The notes under the pieces: generated by a model
Told to the model about the DNA's origin: nothing
Database searches by the model: none
What the model saw: only the letters and a program-made list of their open reading frames with translations
Made by a program: the position numbers and the translations under genes
Assembly: GCA_001051155.2 (NCBI GenBank)
Contig: JYIP02000005.1
Location: forward strand, 868,001 to 932,000
Length of the DNA: 64,000 nucleotides
Direction: 5' to 3'
Source of the DNA: Chrysoporthe austroafricana
Lineage: Eukaryota > Ascomycota > Sordariomycetes > Diaporthales > Cryphonectriaceae
Shown: in pieces, positions 1 through 11,796 of the stretch
Numbering within the stretch: the first letter of the stretch is position 1
Layout: every line of letters begins with the position of its first letter

Positions 1-2
1 TG

Positions 3-1860
3 CACCGGGACGTGAAAGGTATGTCGAGGTCCCGCACGCCAGGGCTGTAGGGAGCGGTAGCTGTTCGTGGTGCTGGGGACTGACGCGTGCGTAGCTGCTA
101 ATGTCCTCCTGAGCTCTAACGGCCAGGTCAAGCTGGCTGATTTCGGCGTCTCCGGCCAGCTCTCCGCCACCATGACCAAGAAGAACACGTTCGTGGGCAC
201 GCCCTTTTGGATGGCACCCGAGGTCATTAAGCAATCGGGCTACGACCACAGGGCGGACATATGGTCCCTTGGCATCACGGCCTTAGAATTGGCGAATGGC
301 GAGCCGCCCTACGCCGATATACACCCCATGAAGGTCCTGTTCCTGATCCCCAAGAACCCACCGCCACGGCTTGAGAAGGACACCTTCTCTAAGGCCTTCC
401 AGGATTTTGTGGCATGCTGTTTACAGCGCAACCCCAATGACCGGCCCACGGCGAAGGACTTGTTGAAGCATCCGTTTGTGAGGAAAGCCAAGAAGACGAG
501 CTACCTGACCGAGCTGATCGAGCGGTCTGCGCGGTGGTCAGCGACCCACAAGAACACGGACGACGAGGAGAACCATGACGAGGTCGGGCAGCCAGCAAAT
601 CTACAGCCGGTGAACGAGGACATGTGGGATTTCGGCACGGTCCGGCTGGTGGGCAATCAGGGCCATGTGGTGCACCGGCCAGGCTTGAATCCGATGGACG
701 AATCAGCTATGAACGCGCGTTCATCGAGACCACTTGAGCCTGCGGATGACTACGGCGAGAGAAGGCGAGAGGTGTCACCGACCAAGGCACTAATCGAAAA
801 GGAGCGGGATACGTTCAGGACGGCGGAATCGACTTCCGGCACAACAAGGCAGGTCTCGCCGCAGAGGAAGCCCGTGGGAAGCGGTATCGGTTCAGGTTCG
901 CCGTCAAAAGTGCCTCTGCCGCCGTCCCCTCCGAAACAGTCCCAGGGTCAAGAAACTCCTCGGGCATCGCAGATGAAGAGTATGCAGCAGACCAGCGGCG
1001 AGCCTCTTGACTATGACAAGACGTTGCAGGAGCAGCTGCAGCGCGATATGGGAAACATCAACCTGGCGCCTGTGATCGACACAGAGAGGCGGGTCTCGAG
1101 AGAGCTGCCAGCGCCGCCGATGCAACGGCAATCCTCCAAAGTCGGGATGATGAAGCTTCCGGAGATACCTCCCTACCGCGGCAACCAGCAGCAGCAGCAG
1201 CAACAGCAACAACAATCTCTATCACAGTCGCCTCTGCAGAGAACCACTAACCAGCAGCATCCCCTGCCGGCCAAGCCACAGCAGGCCAGACAGTTCAACC
1301 AGCCCGCCCAGCAGCAGCAGTCATACTTCCCGCAGCCACGGCCCTTGCAGACACAGAATCTGAGTCCTTTACCATCGAAGGAGGCCTATCGTGGTCCTCT
1401 CTCGGCGACGCACTCGATCAGCACGCCGGAACCACAGACGCCGACTCCCATGTCCTTCCCGCCTCCGGCCCCTGCCAACCCAGATGGCGACTTGGACGCG
1501 CTGAACGATGTAATCTTTCCCGCGCTGGAGGAGGCTCTTAAAAGGCGCCAGATCCGTCTGCAGCAGGTCTACCGATCGTCAAATCACCCTGCGAGCACCC
1601 CCGGCATCGAAAACAGGACTGGCTCTGGTAACTTCTCGGGACAGCAGCTCGCCCCAACACCAAAGCAGCAGCGCGCGGAAGCGGCACACGAAAAGCTCCG
1701 CAAGCTTGTGTATAAGCTAGCGCACGTGTGCAAGGAGATCGACCACTACGACAAGGCTGAGCCAGTCGGCATGGGGAAGGATGTGAGTACTTTCTTGGAG
1801 GGGCTCTTAGAGGAGATACTGGTGCGGGTCGAGCCGCTTGATGAGGACGAGGCGATGTGA
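3..1860 (+). CDS. Germinal-centre (Ste20/GCK-III type) Ser/Thr kinase, 3' part
   Basis: C-terminal part of a Ste20-family kinase that runs off the left edge. The exon at 3-18 encodes the catalytic-loop HRDVK, an intron spans 19-94 (GTATGT donor, CTGAC branch, TAG acceptor), and the exon 95-1860 continues with AANVLL, the DFG motif in ADFGVSGQ, the activation segment ending TPFWMAPE, and the DIWSLGITALELANGEPPY segment. The kinase domain ends near 470. A long disordered region follows, rich in Pro, Ser and Gln, with a CAG/CAA-encoded Gln run at about 1186-1215. A conserved acidic/helical C-terminal module (about 1490-1855) is like that of fungal Nak1/Kic1/Sid1-type kinases of the morphogenesis (MOR/SIN) network. 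That assignment is from family knowledge; which of the fungal GCKs it is cannot be settled without the N-lobe. The substrate is presumably an NDR/LATS-pathway kinase, by inference. Confidence 0.9.
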
Positions 1861-3618
1861 GTGGGTGGATGGATGGCGGAGAGAACCAACACATCAATGC
1901 CTACGATGTACTTGTACGACAAGGCAATAGGAACGACCACATGGATGCATGCATGACAACAGCGATGGACTTTACGATGGACACGGGAGGAAATGGAAAA
2001 ATTGTTATTCGGACTCTGCACGGCCTTGGGCGGTACCTGAGGCACACAACATCATGTTCCGTGTGGAAAGACGAGGACAAATTATGCATTTAGGAATGGG
2101 ATGAAGACCGACCGCCACGAGGCTTAAGACCAGGGCCCTGATTGTTGCGATTGGTATTGACGCGACGAGACGGAAGGGCATACACACAGACGGGCCGGCC
2201 TCCCTTCGTCTCGTGTGTATCATTACTATTCTATACCCGAGAGAATTCATGTCACAAAGACAGACACAGAGTGGGGCAGAATAGATTCTCTTTGTTGTCG
2301 CGCTTCGTATGGCACGGTGTGATCCAGACGTCAATGTAAGTTCAGGCTCCTCCAACTCGGGGTATATCTGACCGCATACCTGGTCGTGACTCGCACCAAC
2401 AATTCCTTCTGCATCTTCCGATCGCAGGAGCAGTGGGACTGGACGCGCTCAGAACCCTTCGAAGTCCCGTTCGCATCTCCAATGCACTCGGGTGGACGGG
2501 GTCACATCCAGTCATCGTGGGAGACCCGTGCGGCCGGTCACAGTGGAGGAAGAGTTCACCGCGTCCTATTAGGTAGTGAAGTGCCGTCACATGGGCCTGT
2601 AAGTTTGCGACATTCCACACGTTTAGATTAGATGACTGACTTTCAAGGCAGGGTGTCGCCCGGTCTGTATGGTGGTAGGCTCCTCTATGACGAACGAGCC
2701 AACATCCTGAGAACTTAGTGATAGAGGCATCAGCAAGTCCGCAGGTGACGGACCTCCCGCTTCTCATTTCTTAAGTCTTTCGTCTAAGGGCAAATATAGG
2801 CGCCTCGAGTACGAGACACTACGGAAGGACTCCGGAAGAATCAGCAGCCCTCCGGGATATAACGCTCCGAGACGCCGAGGGATCCTTCGTTCTCCTTGTT
2901 CTTAGTTTATGCTGGCCTGACTACTACTTCTAGGGCCTGGTTGCCTGCAGTGTTTCTCACACTAGGTTTTCGGCATGTCTGTTTCGCCACGGCGTCGAGT
3001 CTAAGTTTAAGTCGCGGCACACATCAACTTTGGGCCCCCAGCCTCGAACCCCCACAGTCGGACCACCCTCCTCAGCGGCACGTCCCCAAGTGTCACTTCC
3101 GATATTGGTCGGACCAACAAGGGTTGTCGAGGGCACACAGGTCTTCGGTGGGACTGGCTGGGATGTGAATGGCCCCGAAACGGTGCTGCCAAACCCCCGT
3201 GACGCGATGGCACTGCTCAGGGAGGCGAAATACCATGTTGCCGTACGTCCGTGACGGAAGTGATCTATCAGGACCTAGACCCGCCCCTTATGCATGTTGA
3301 CGCATACCATCACGATGCTGGTCCGTCGACTTGTCGATACTCGATATCCACAAGGGGTATTCCCGTGCCTGAGATGACTGTATACCCATAGCCCCCCCAG
3401 ACCTGCGTGCGACCCTCCTGCATACGCGACGATTTCACTATGCACATCGTCATGGGAATAAAATGGATTTAAATACCTGACCTGTCTCTATGGCCAGAGG
3501 GTCTCGCCTATGGGCATACTCGAGGCCACCACGTTCACTCGCAGGTTTTGTCTAGGAGGTTTCAACAAGCAAGCTCTGCGAATTGACACCCGCAGCATCT
3601 ACTGGGCACAACTAGAAG
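1861..3618. other. Intergenic, no gene seen
   Basis: About 1.75 kb between the kinase stop and the FAD monooxygenase start. Short open frames occur on both strands, but none carries a recognisable motif, good splice sites or a plausible start context. It probably holds the kinase 3' UTR and the promoter and leader of the downstream gene. Confidence 0.6.
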
Positions 3619-5247
3619 ATGGTAAGCTCCTACCCACAGGTTCGTTTTCGTCAAGCTCACCTGCCCAGGCCAGCCAGAAATTCCAACATGTGGGCATCAT
3701 CGGCGCTGGGATCGGCGGTCTCGCCTGCGCGATCGCCATCCGCGCGCACAGCGAGGGCAGGGTGGAGGTGACGGTCCTGGAGGCGGCGGCCGAGCTGGGC
3801 GAGATCGGCGCCGGCATCCAGATGACGCCCAACGTCGCGAGGCTGCTCGTCCACTGGGGCGTGGCGGATCACATCGGGGCGGACCTCGTCGCCTTCGACC
3901 GGCTCAACCTGCGCCGCCGGGATGGGCGCATCGTCGGCGGGACGGCGGTCCCCGGGGGCGGCGGGCCCGAGAGGTGGGCCGGCGCGCCCTGGTGGCTCGT
4001 CCACCGGATGCACCTGCACGACGGGCTGGTGCGCGCCGGGCGGGCGCGGGGCGTCGCGCTGGTCACGGGCGCACGGGTGGCCGAGATCAGGTACGACGGC
4101 GGCGAGGGGGAGAGGGTCGGCGTGCGGGACGAGAGCGGCCGGCGCTGGGCGTTCGACCTCGTGGTGGGCGCGGACGGCCTGAACTCGGTGACGCGGCGCG
4201 CGATCCTGCCCGACGTGCGGCCCACGGCGCCGACGCACAACGCTGCATACAGGGCCGTGCTCCCCATGGAGATGGTGGCGGGCGACCCGGTCACGCGTGG
4301 GCTGGTCGAGAGGCCGGAGATGGACATCTGGATGAGCGCCGCCGAGGGCAAGGAGCACGGGTACGTGATCGGCTACCCTATCAGTGGGGGTAACGTCTAC
4401 AATCTCGTGTTCTCCCACCATAGGGCCTACCCGGTCATGGACGTCGAGGACGCGTCGCTCGAGGAGGTAAGGGAGACGTACAGGGACTACGACCCGCGGA
4501 TCCGGAGGGTCCTGGAGATGGTCCCAGACGGCATCCGCCGCTGGCCCCTGCTCGTCACCCGGTGCCCGACGTGGTCGTCGCCGCAGAAGAACGTCGTGCT
4601 GCTGGGCGACGCGGCCCACTCCATGGTCAACCACCTCGCGCAGGGCGCGGCGACGGCGATGGAGGACGGCGCGTTCCTCGGGGTCGTACTGCGCGAGGTC
4701 GCGCGGGGGACTGTTACCCTCCGGGAGGCCATCTCCAAGTACGAGCAGGAGCGCATGCCCCTGGCAGACCTCAAGCAGCAGAAGTCCTTCATCATGGGGC
4801 TGATCTACCACCTCGAGGACGGCAGCCCCGAGCAGGCCGCCAGGGACCGCGAGCTGGGCGCGGAGCTGGCTGGGGAGCAGCCCATAAGGAGCCCGAATCT
4901 GCAGACGGACCCGCTCGTGTGGCGAACAATATATGGCAAGCACTGCTCATATTACCCCCATCTTGAACCCCCCCCCCCACCACTAAAACAAAACACCTCC
5001 GCGACCGCGGGCTAACTGGTTCGGTGGAGCTTACGACCCCGAGGCGCACGCCGAAAGGGCGGTCCAGCAGCTGCTGCAGAAGAGCGACCTTCGCAATGCG
5101 ACAACCGGCGTGGCCAAGGAGACGGTGAGGATCTTGCCTCGAAACAGATGCTGAAGTTTCTCCGGCTGACTGCTGGCACTATAGAGCGATGTCTACCTCG
5201 GTTATTGGCTGCCTCCGGGAAGCTCGAAGATTAAATCCCTACTCTGA
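3619..5247 (+). CDS. FAD-dependent monooxygenase, salicylate-hydroxylase-like
   Basis: Class A flavoprotein hydroxylase of the salicylate 1-hydroxylase-like family, expected to use FAD, NAD(P)H and O2 on an aromatic substrate. Best model: join(3619-3621, 3669-4935, 5030-5124, 5185-5247), 475 aa. Exon 1 would be just the ATG, followed by a 47-bp GTAAGC intron, so the protein starts M-ASQKFQHVGIIGAGIGG, as the family does. Reading through from an ATG at 3510 without that intron is the alternative. Motifs are the Rossmann GAGIGG at residues 13-18, the DG motif (VVGADGLNS) and the GD motif (LLGDAAHS). Intron 2 (4936-5029) has a GC-AG donor and joins IY to AYDPEAHAE, the conserved C-terminus; without it the protein would end in a proline run. 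Intron 3 (5125-5184) has GTGAGG, CTGAC and TATAG. The total is an exact multiple of three. The natural substrate is unknown. Confidence 0.85.
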
Positions 5248-5773
5248 AGAGGCACGCCGACACCTAGTTGAGACGGGCAGAAGCATGGGAGAAAGGGTTC
5301 CCTCCTTTTTTTCCCCTTTACATGTTTTGTCTTTGTTGTATCTTTTTTTCCTTTCTCGCCCCCTCTAGAAAGAAGAGGGCTTACGTTCGAAACGACTTGA
5401 TTCCATCATAAATTAAAATTGAAAAAGTCAAAAACATCCTGGTGCACTCGTATAGTACATACGTCGAGACAATAGTACGCTCAGGGTAGAGTGGATCACT
5501 ATGGATGGGATTGGAGAAGTGGAAGTTGAATGTATACTCAGGGAATTGCCCAAGTGAACCTGGCCACGGCGGCTATTCCTCTTGGCAATCATCCCTCATC
5601 TTTTGCAGTGACCCACCGCGGCTATTGCTGTGCCGCATCTAGCAGCATAGCCTCGGCCACTGCCCTCTGATTACGACAGAAGTCTCGGCCTGTCTCATCG
5701 CGATGGTCTCAAGAGCATCTGCGAACAAGCTGGATTCAGTCTGTTGGTTTGAGTCCCAGCTCAACGTTCGCCG
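5248..5773. other. Intergenic, no gene seen
   Basis: Holds the 3' flank of the monooxygenase, including T-rich tracts near 5305-5360, and the promoter side of the Clr5-domain gene. No motif-bearing reading frame was seen. Confidence 0.5.
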
Positions 5774-7453
5774 ATGGATTCAAGCACGAGGCGTTCGTCG
5801 GGTATCGCTGGGCGGCGACAGGTTCTCGCGGTCAGCCCGCGCACTGCTCGTAGCCAGACCCGTCTTCCTAGAGTCTCAGACGCGCAATGGAGCCGGCACA
5901 AAGACATCATTCAAAAGTTGTATATGGACGATGAGTTGCCCCTCAAGTCGGTTATGGAAATAATGGAGAGAGAGCATGGCCTGAAAGCATCGTAAGTCTG
6001 GAAATCAAATCTATTGGTAGTAGGCATCATGACATTAATACGCCGCGTAGTTTGAAAATGTACAAGTCCCGGTTGAAGGTGTGGGGGGCGCGCAAGAATA
6101 TTAGGATCAGGGACGATATGCTTGAAGAAGCGAGTAGTGCACAGGTCACCAGCACTGAACAACAAGGTCCTAGAATCCAGCTGGCGAACGGGGTCGTCGT
6201 CGATATTGATCGCCTCGACACCTACCTTCGCCGGTGCAAGATGATGACGCCAGCCGCCAGACAGTATCTGATCCAGGGCGCTTTTGGATTACATCACGCC
6301 CCGGGATCGATCCGACCGCCTGACGCGCTCGCCCTGATCGAAATCATCTTTCTCCAGATCCCCGAGTACATCCGCTGCCACTGGGGCGACAAGATGCTCC
6401 CCATGGACGCGGTGAAGGCGGTGACGCCGAGCCAGCCGCTTGCGCAGGCGATGCGATGGTCCCAGTTCTCGTATTGCCTCAGGGTCATCCTGCAGAGCCG
6501 CCGGTACGAGGAGGCCGTGGTACTGCTGCGGGCCATGCCGGAGCTGCTCGGCGCGCACTGGAGGTCCAGCCCGGACAACGTCGTGGTGAGCCTGTTCATG
6601 TTCCTCATCCAGCGGACCCGCGACTGCGCGGCCATGGAGGACCCGGAGGCGATGTGGGTTCTCCGGGCTACCAAGTCCCTGACGGGCTATGTGGCGGATA
6701 TGCTGTCGGGGCTTCCTACGAGGACTGCTTGGCTTCAGCTGGCGGTCGCGTTGGCCAGAAACTTGTCGAAGGTGGAGGACCAAGACTTGGCAGAGGGAGT
6801 GTTGCGGGCCTGGTAAGCTGTCTTGCGGCTCGAACATGTTCTCTGACGCCGCTGGTATCTCAGATAAAGGTATTGATGTGGAAAAAGCTGATCTGCCGAC
6901 TTATACGACGGTCTTTACGCATCATATAAATCACTCGGTATCATTATCCTCTGCACTGAACCCTATTGCGGCACGAGACGAGGGGAGAGCCTCATTTCTT
7001 GGCCACATTCATGAAGGCGTCAAGATGCTGGATGAACAGCCTAGATCCTCTAGCGAGGAATCAATCCAGGTACTGTACTCCGTCGCTGTGGGCTCAGAAA
7101 TCCTGTCCGAGGCCTTGGGGCTCGATCCCGAGCACGATCCAAACGTTGTCTCATGCTATACTCAAATTGCACAGCGAACGGCAGAAGGACCGCGGTGGAT
7201 GACGCCCTATAGGTTTTTAGCGGAGAGACACAAACGCGACGGCCAGCGTAAAGAGGCAGAGCAGAATCTACGCGAGGCAATCGACGCGGCGGGGGAGTTG
7301 TGGTCGCCTTGCGACCCGGTTGTGTTTGGCTATGTGTCAATACTCAGGATCTGGCTGGTAGAGTGGTATGGGGAAGCAAGCACTAGGGTATCAGAGGTCA
7401 CCGAGTGGCAGGCTGAGCTTAGGGCCGCTGTCGGGAGCTCAGCTCAAACCTGA
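5774..7453 (+). pseudogene. Clr5-domain protein gene with a one-base frameshift
   Basis: The N-terminal Clr5 domain (a fungal domain named after a yeast silencing factor) is split by an intron at 5992-6050. It begins around QWSRHKDIIQKLYMDDELPL and continues as MYKSRLKVWGARKN after the splice, a textbook Clr5 pattern. The exon at 6051-6813 then runs open through a helical region to GVLRAW followed by TAA at 6814-6816. Removing one base at 6814 (TGG-T-AAG) restores frame, and the protein would continue W-KLSCGSNMF for about 210 more residues to the stop at 7451-7453. That downstream part has a TPR-like helical pattern (RKEAEQNLREAIDAAG). No acceptor gives a usable splice from the apparent GTAAGC donor at 6813; the best one (6863) yields an immediate stop. 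I therefore read it as a frameshift: a real pseudogene, or an assembly error. Function is unknown. Confidence 0.7.
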
Positions 7454-7512
7454 TAATTCATTCGATTGACAGACTGTCTTGTCCATGTGATTAGAACATC
7501 TAGGCTCGGAGC

Positions 7513-8587
7513 TTATATGCAACGACCCCCATCGATCTGACGATATCTTCGTGAGTAGCGTTCAAATAAAAGGGAGGGGGAGAGGGGCCGGCGGGCAGGA
7601 GTATATATGCAGAATTCTTACCTCGAGATTCACCCCCGTAATGAATCCAGCCTCGTCACTCGCAAGATAGCAGCACCCGCTGGCCACGTCAGCCGGCGTT
7701 GACCCGCGACCGAGTGGTACAGTCGCGATGAACCCCGCCCTGTTTTCCTCCGTATCGGGTTTACCCAAGAAGAGATGTGATCTAGAGGCTGGTCAGCAAG
7801 TTTCTTGATGGCGGTTCATCAACGACAGACTCACAGTCCAGTGCCGCTCCCGAAGACCGGCGCCACAGAGTTGAAGCGGATCTGCTTAGGCCCGTACTCG
7901 ACCGCCATCGACTTGGCTTTCAGCGTGAGCAGGTCAGCATATGGCAGTTCAGGAACAGACTCGTCCTCATCAAGCGTCAAGTTGGCTCAGTATTGAGCTT
8001 CGTAGCCCCCCCGCAGGGTTCGAATTCTCTCCCTGAAGAAGGATAGGAACATGCTATGTGAGCTGGAAGAGGAAAACGCCCACAGACGTACTCGCATTGA
8101 TAACAGCCGCCTTGGACGCGTTGTACCAAGCCAGCCCAGGCCGAGGCCGTATTCCCGCCGTGGAGGCCACGTTGATGAAGACCCCGGGGCGGCCGCTCTC
8201 GAGGAAGTACGGCAGAAGCACACTGGTCGACAGCCAGATGGACTTGACGTTGACGTTGAAGCAGAGGTCAAAGTCCTTCTCCGTCACGGACTCGGTCGGC
8301 TTGTTCGGGTAGGTCGCCCCCGCGTTGTTGACGACGATGTCCAGCCCGCCGAAGTTGTCGGTGGCGGCCGCCAGCAGGGCCTGCCAGTCCTCCCGCCGGG
8401 TCACGTCGCCGCGCTGGAAGACGGCCGACGCGCCGAGCTCGCCGGCGACGGCCTGGCCGCCCTCCGCCGACAGGTCGGCCACGACTACCTTCGCGCCCTC
8501 GTGGACGAACCTGGTCGCGATGCCGCGGCCGAAGCCCGAGGCGGCCCCGGTGACGATGGCGACTTTACCTTCAAGACGGCGAGACAT
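7513..8587 (-). CDS. Short-chain dehydrogenase/reductase (classical SDR)
   Basis: NAD(P)-dependent oxidoreductase of the classical SDR family. Model: complement(join(7513-7536, 7622-7781, 7835-7916, 8092-8587)), 253 aa, exactly divisible by three. Visible motifs are the cofactor loop TGAASGFGRG near residue 13, NNAG after DIVV, catalytic Ser in NVASTAG, and YNASK with the catalytic Tyr and Lys. The small last exon supplies IDGGRCI, the usual SDR C-terminus, joined in frame to GVNLE. Introns are 175, 53 and 85 bp; the first is longish and could hide another splice. The acidic residue after beta-2 (VVADLS) suggests NAD(H) preference, by inference. It is divergently arranged with the carrier gene on the other strand, sharing a 1.1-kb upstream region. 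Substrate unknown. Confidence 0.9.
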
Positions 8588-9702
8588 GTTTTTTTTTTTT
8601 TGAGAACGGCACCCCAGACCTTGTCACGCTACGCTTACTGACGAGCAGTGGCTGTCGGCGTCTCGAGATGCAGATGGCCTGAGCCCGACCTGGAGGTTAG
8701 TTAATTCAGCGGTCGAGGGCGTCTGACCCCGCACGCCAGATCGGCATGCTAAGGGGATACCTCGAGACATTGTGCACCGAGCGAGGTAAGAAGACGCATC
8801 TCAGTCTTGATTCGTTCTCGTTCTCGTGCTGGTCGAGGGGGACGAGCATTCGGCCATACTAATGAGCGTCGGGGCAAGTGATAAGAAACCTACCGACCCC
8901 CCCTCAGCCTCGGATGATTACTGGGAGCCCGACATCCAGCCTCCTCAGACGTCTGTCTATATGCATGGTAATTATACAATACACTCGCGAGTCTCAGCTG
9001 CTTGCCGAGGGGGAAGGCTCTTGGAGTTTCTATTACCCTCAACCGGCACTCGACACGGGTGGCCTTTGGCCCGCAGCCACGCACGTCTGGTCTGACCTGA
9101 CCTGACCTGAGGATAGTCCCGTCCTGCGCGGCCCAAGCAGACGGCTGGATCCGCTCACTTACTTACCACGTGCTTACATTCGAGGAGCCGGGGCTAAACA
9201 GGACCCCTATTTCGACGAGCGCCAATCCAGCCGACTGGTTCTCTCGGATAGCTCGGCGGCCAGCGTAGCGCTCATGGGCAAGCGTCTAACGCGTCTCCCG
9301 CGTCTCATGGGCTGAGGGCCGCGACGGTGACGTTTGGGACTCGCGTCACCCCGCCGCAGGATGGCGAGCGAGAGGGGGGGGCCGAGCACTGGGTGCGAAT
9401 GCGTGTCAGGCACCCCCGGGAACGGAGCGGAGATAAAGCCCAACGCGCCAGAGATTGCGCAGCCCGGCAGAGTATCGGATTTCTAAGCGCTCGACGGTAG
9501 GTTTTGTGTGTAGGTTTTGCTGTAAACGTTCCGTATGTCAAGTGAAGACGACGTTTCCCACGCCGGGCCGCTGTCCTCCCTCACGAGAGATCCCGTATCC
9601 TGGGCTCTAGCATAGACAGGCTCTTTTCTTGTTCTTCTTCCTCTTTGCATCCAGACACCAGAGGCCCAGAGCCTCGGGACGCAGACCTCATCGCGATCGA
9701 CC
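8588..9702. other. Divergent intergenic region (SDR / carrier)
   Basis: Shared upstream region of two divergent genes. A T-run (about 13 bases) lies right next to the SDR start at 8588-8600. Three tandem CTGAC units occur at about 9092-9108. No gene-like frame was recognised. Confidence 0.5.
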
Positions 9703-11136
9703 ATGTCTCCCGCCGCGGCTGCCACGGAAGCCGGCGCTGGGACGCCGCCGAAGACGCCGCCACGGTCGCCGAGCCGGTCCTCGGCGCGCTCCTCGCCGGC
9801 GCGCTCCTCGCCGCCGGCAGCCACCGAAGAGACGCCGCTTCTCGCCTCCCAGGCCGAGGAGGGCCGCGACGAGCATGAACAGGCTGCCCTGCTCGCGCCG
9901 CCGCAGAGCGAAGCCCGGCGCACGAAGAGCTGGTGGTTCTGGCGGGTCCTGTGGGCCGTGCTGGCGGCCCTGCTGCTCGCCGTCTTCATCAAGGGCTGGG
10001 TGGACGCGAAGGACGTCGACGTGAGTATCCGGCGCCGGCGTGCTACGCTACAGGGCAGGCCTGTCCCCGCGGCGCTGACACGGCTGCACAGTTCGACCTG
10101 AAAGGCGCCCTGATGAAGGCGCTCGGCGGCGGCCTGAGCGGTGCCGCCGCGATGCTGCTGCAGGTCCTCCTCCTGATGGTACGTACGCCCCCCCAAGGCC
10201 GGTCCTACGGGACTATGCTTGCTTGACTGATGACTGATGCTGCGTACCTAGTGGATCCGTACGATCATGAACTACCAGTACCGCCACGGCAGCTCCCTCA
10301 CCGCGGCCACCAAGACGTTGTACGCCGAGGGCGGCATCCGCCGCTTCTACCAGGGCACGGGCTGGGCCCTGATCCAGGGACCGGTCTCGCGCTTCGGCGA
10401 CACCGCGGCCAACGCCGGCATCCTGGCCCTGCTCCAGTCCAACGGCTACCTGAGCAAGCTGCCCACCGTCATCCAGACCATCTTCGCGTCGCTGTGGTGA
10501 GTGAGACAGTCCCCTCCCCCTTCGGCCGCCGCCGCCCTGCCGGCCCTACCGTGCGTACATCACGTTAGGAGATGGCGAGCGACTGACACACGAGACACCA
10601 CAAGCGCCGCCGGCTTCCGCATGATCCTCACCCCCATCGACACCCTCAAGACCACCATGCAGGCCCAGGGCGCACGCGGCACCGCCCTGCTCCGGAGGCG
10701 CGTCAAGGAGAACGGCATCGGCAGCCTGTGGTGGGGTGCCTTCGCCACGGCGGCCGCCACCTTTGTGGGACACTACCCCTGGTTTGCAACGGTGCGTCTG
10801 TCTGTCTGGGCCCGGCCTTTCTTCTTCTTCTTTTTTTTCCCCTCCCTCCCCTGTGAGACACCTGAAGGCTGACGGCGGCACGCGGCGCGAGCAGTACAAC
10901 TTCCTGACGGAGGCCATCGCGGAGCCGCCGAAGCACCCGCTCATCGTCTGGCTCGCCCGCCTCGCCCTCATCGGCTTCTGCGCCTCGGTCGTCTCCGACT
11001 CGGTCTCGAACTCGCTGCGGGTCGTCAAGACATACCGCCAGGTGAACGACACCAAGGTCTCATACAGTACGTGGCGCCTATTGTGGCACCCCCCCAGGAA
11101 CCCTTCCCCCCTCCTCCCCTGCTGTGTGTCTTTGTA

Positions 11137-11176
<40 letters not shown>

Positions 11177-11422
11177 GGCACGGTGTGACGGTGCTGACCC
11201 GCGTCGTGTGTACAGCCGAGGCTGCCCGGCTGGTCGTCCTGCAGGACGGCATCCTCGGCCTGTTTGGCCGCGGCCTCAAGACGCGCATCATTGCCAACGG
11301 CCTGCAGGGTATCTTGTTCTCCATACTGTGGAAGCTCTTCCTCGACCTGTGAGTAGTTCTGTTCAGCTCGGGTAGGCATAACGTGCTGACATCCCGCGAG
11401 GTGGGACAGCAAGACGTCCTGA
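9703..11422 (+). CDS. Mitochondrial-carrier-family (SLC25-like) membrane protein
   Basis: Six-helix carrier-type protein with a long non-carrier N-terminus. Model: join(9703-10020, 10092-10178, 10252-10496, 10605-10791, 10895-11066, 11216-11348, 11410-11422), 384 aa, exactly in frame. Residues 1-70 are Pro/Ser/Ala-rich and disordered. A hydrophobic helix follows (WWFWRVLWAVLAALLLAVF), then carrier-like repeats: EGGIRRFYQGTGWALIQGP, the signature PIDTLK (P-x-D-x-x-K), NGIGSLWWG, and LQDGILGLFGRGLKTRI. The first and third signatures are degenerate. The last exon (LKTS) rests on a good GTGAGT/CTGAC/ACAG intron; otherwise the protein stops at 11352. The extra N-terminal helix makes a location other than the mitochondrial inner membrane possible. 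Substrate cannot be read from the sequence. Confidence 0.8.
11141..11175. repeat. (TG)n microsatellite inside an intron
   Basis: About 17 uninterrupted TG dinucleotides inside the fifth intron (11067-11215) of the carrier gene. It lies between the donor and the CTGAC branch region and is likely length-polymorphic. Confidence 0.95.
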
Positions 11423-11796
11423 GAGGAGAACGGGCCAGGCTCGCCAGACCTCCTCCGACGGGAGACACGAGCGTGGCCTGCACGGTCTGGATCGAGTCGA
11501 CAGATGAACCGTCAACCGCGACCAACATTACAACCGGAAGTGTGTACCGTTATTCACTACACCCGCAAAGAAGAAATTGTTCAGGGATATAGATGGGCAG
11601 TAGAATACTGGCTGGTGTTTCATTAAAGAGTGATTAGTTGCTTTTTGTGCACATACTTGCCTGGGAATCGTACATATTGAGCCCCAGCAATCAAGGCCCC
11701 TTGGTCAATCTCCCGCTTTCTCCTATCGATTTCTCCTAGTTCCACAGGGGCTTCACATCGTACGCACAGCTGGAGGTCATCATCCTCTGATGTGGA
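11423..11796. other. Convergent intergenic spacer
   Basis: Spacer between the tail-to-tail carrier and aldehyde dehydrogenase genes. It presumably contains both 3' UTRs. No frame with recognisable motifs. Confidence 0.5.

Noticed and set aside
3657..4943. Minus-strand open frame of 428 codons over the FAD monooxygenase
   Set aside because: A shadow of a GC-rich gene; composition is Arg/Pro/Asp-rich and without motifs.
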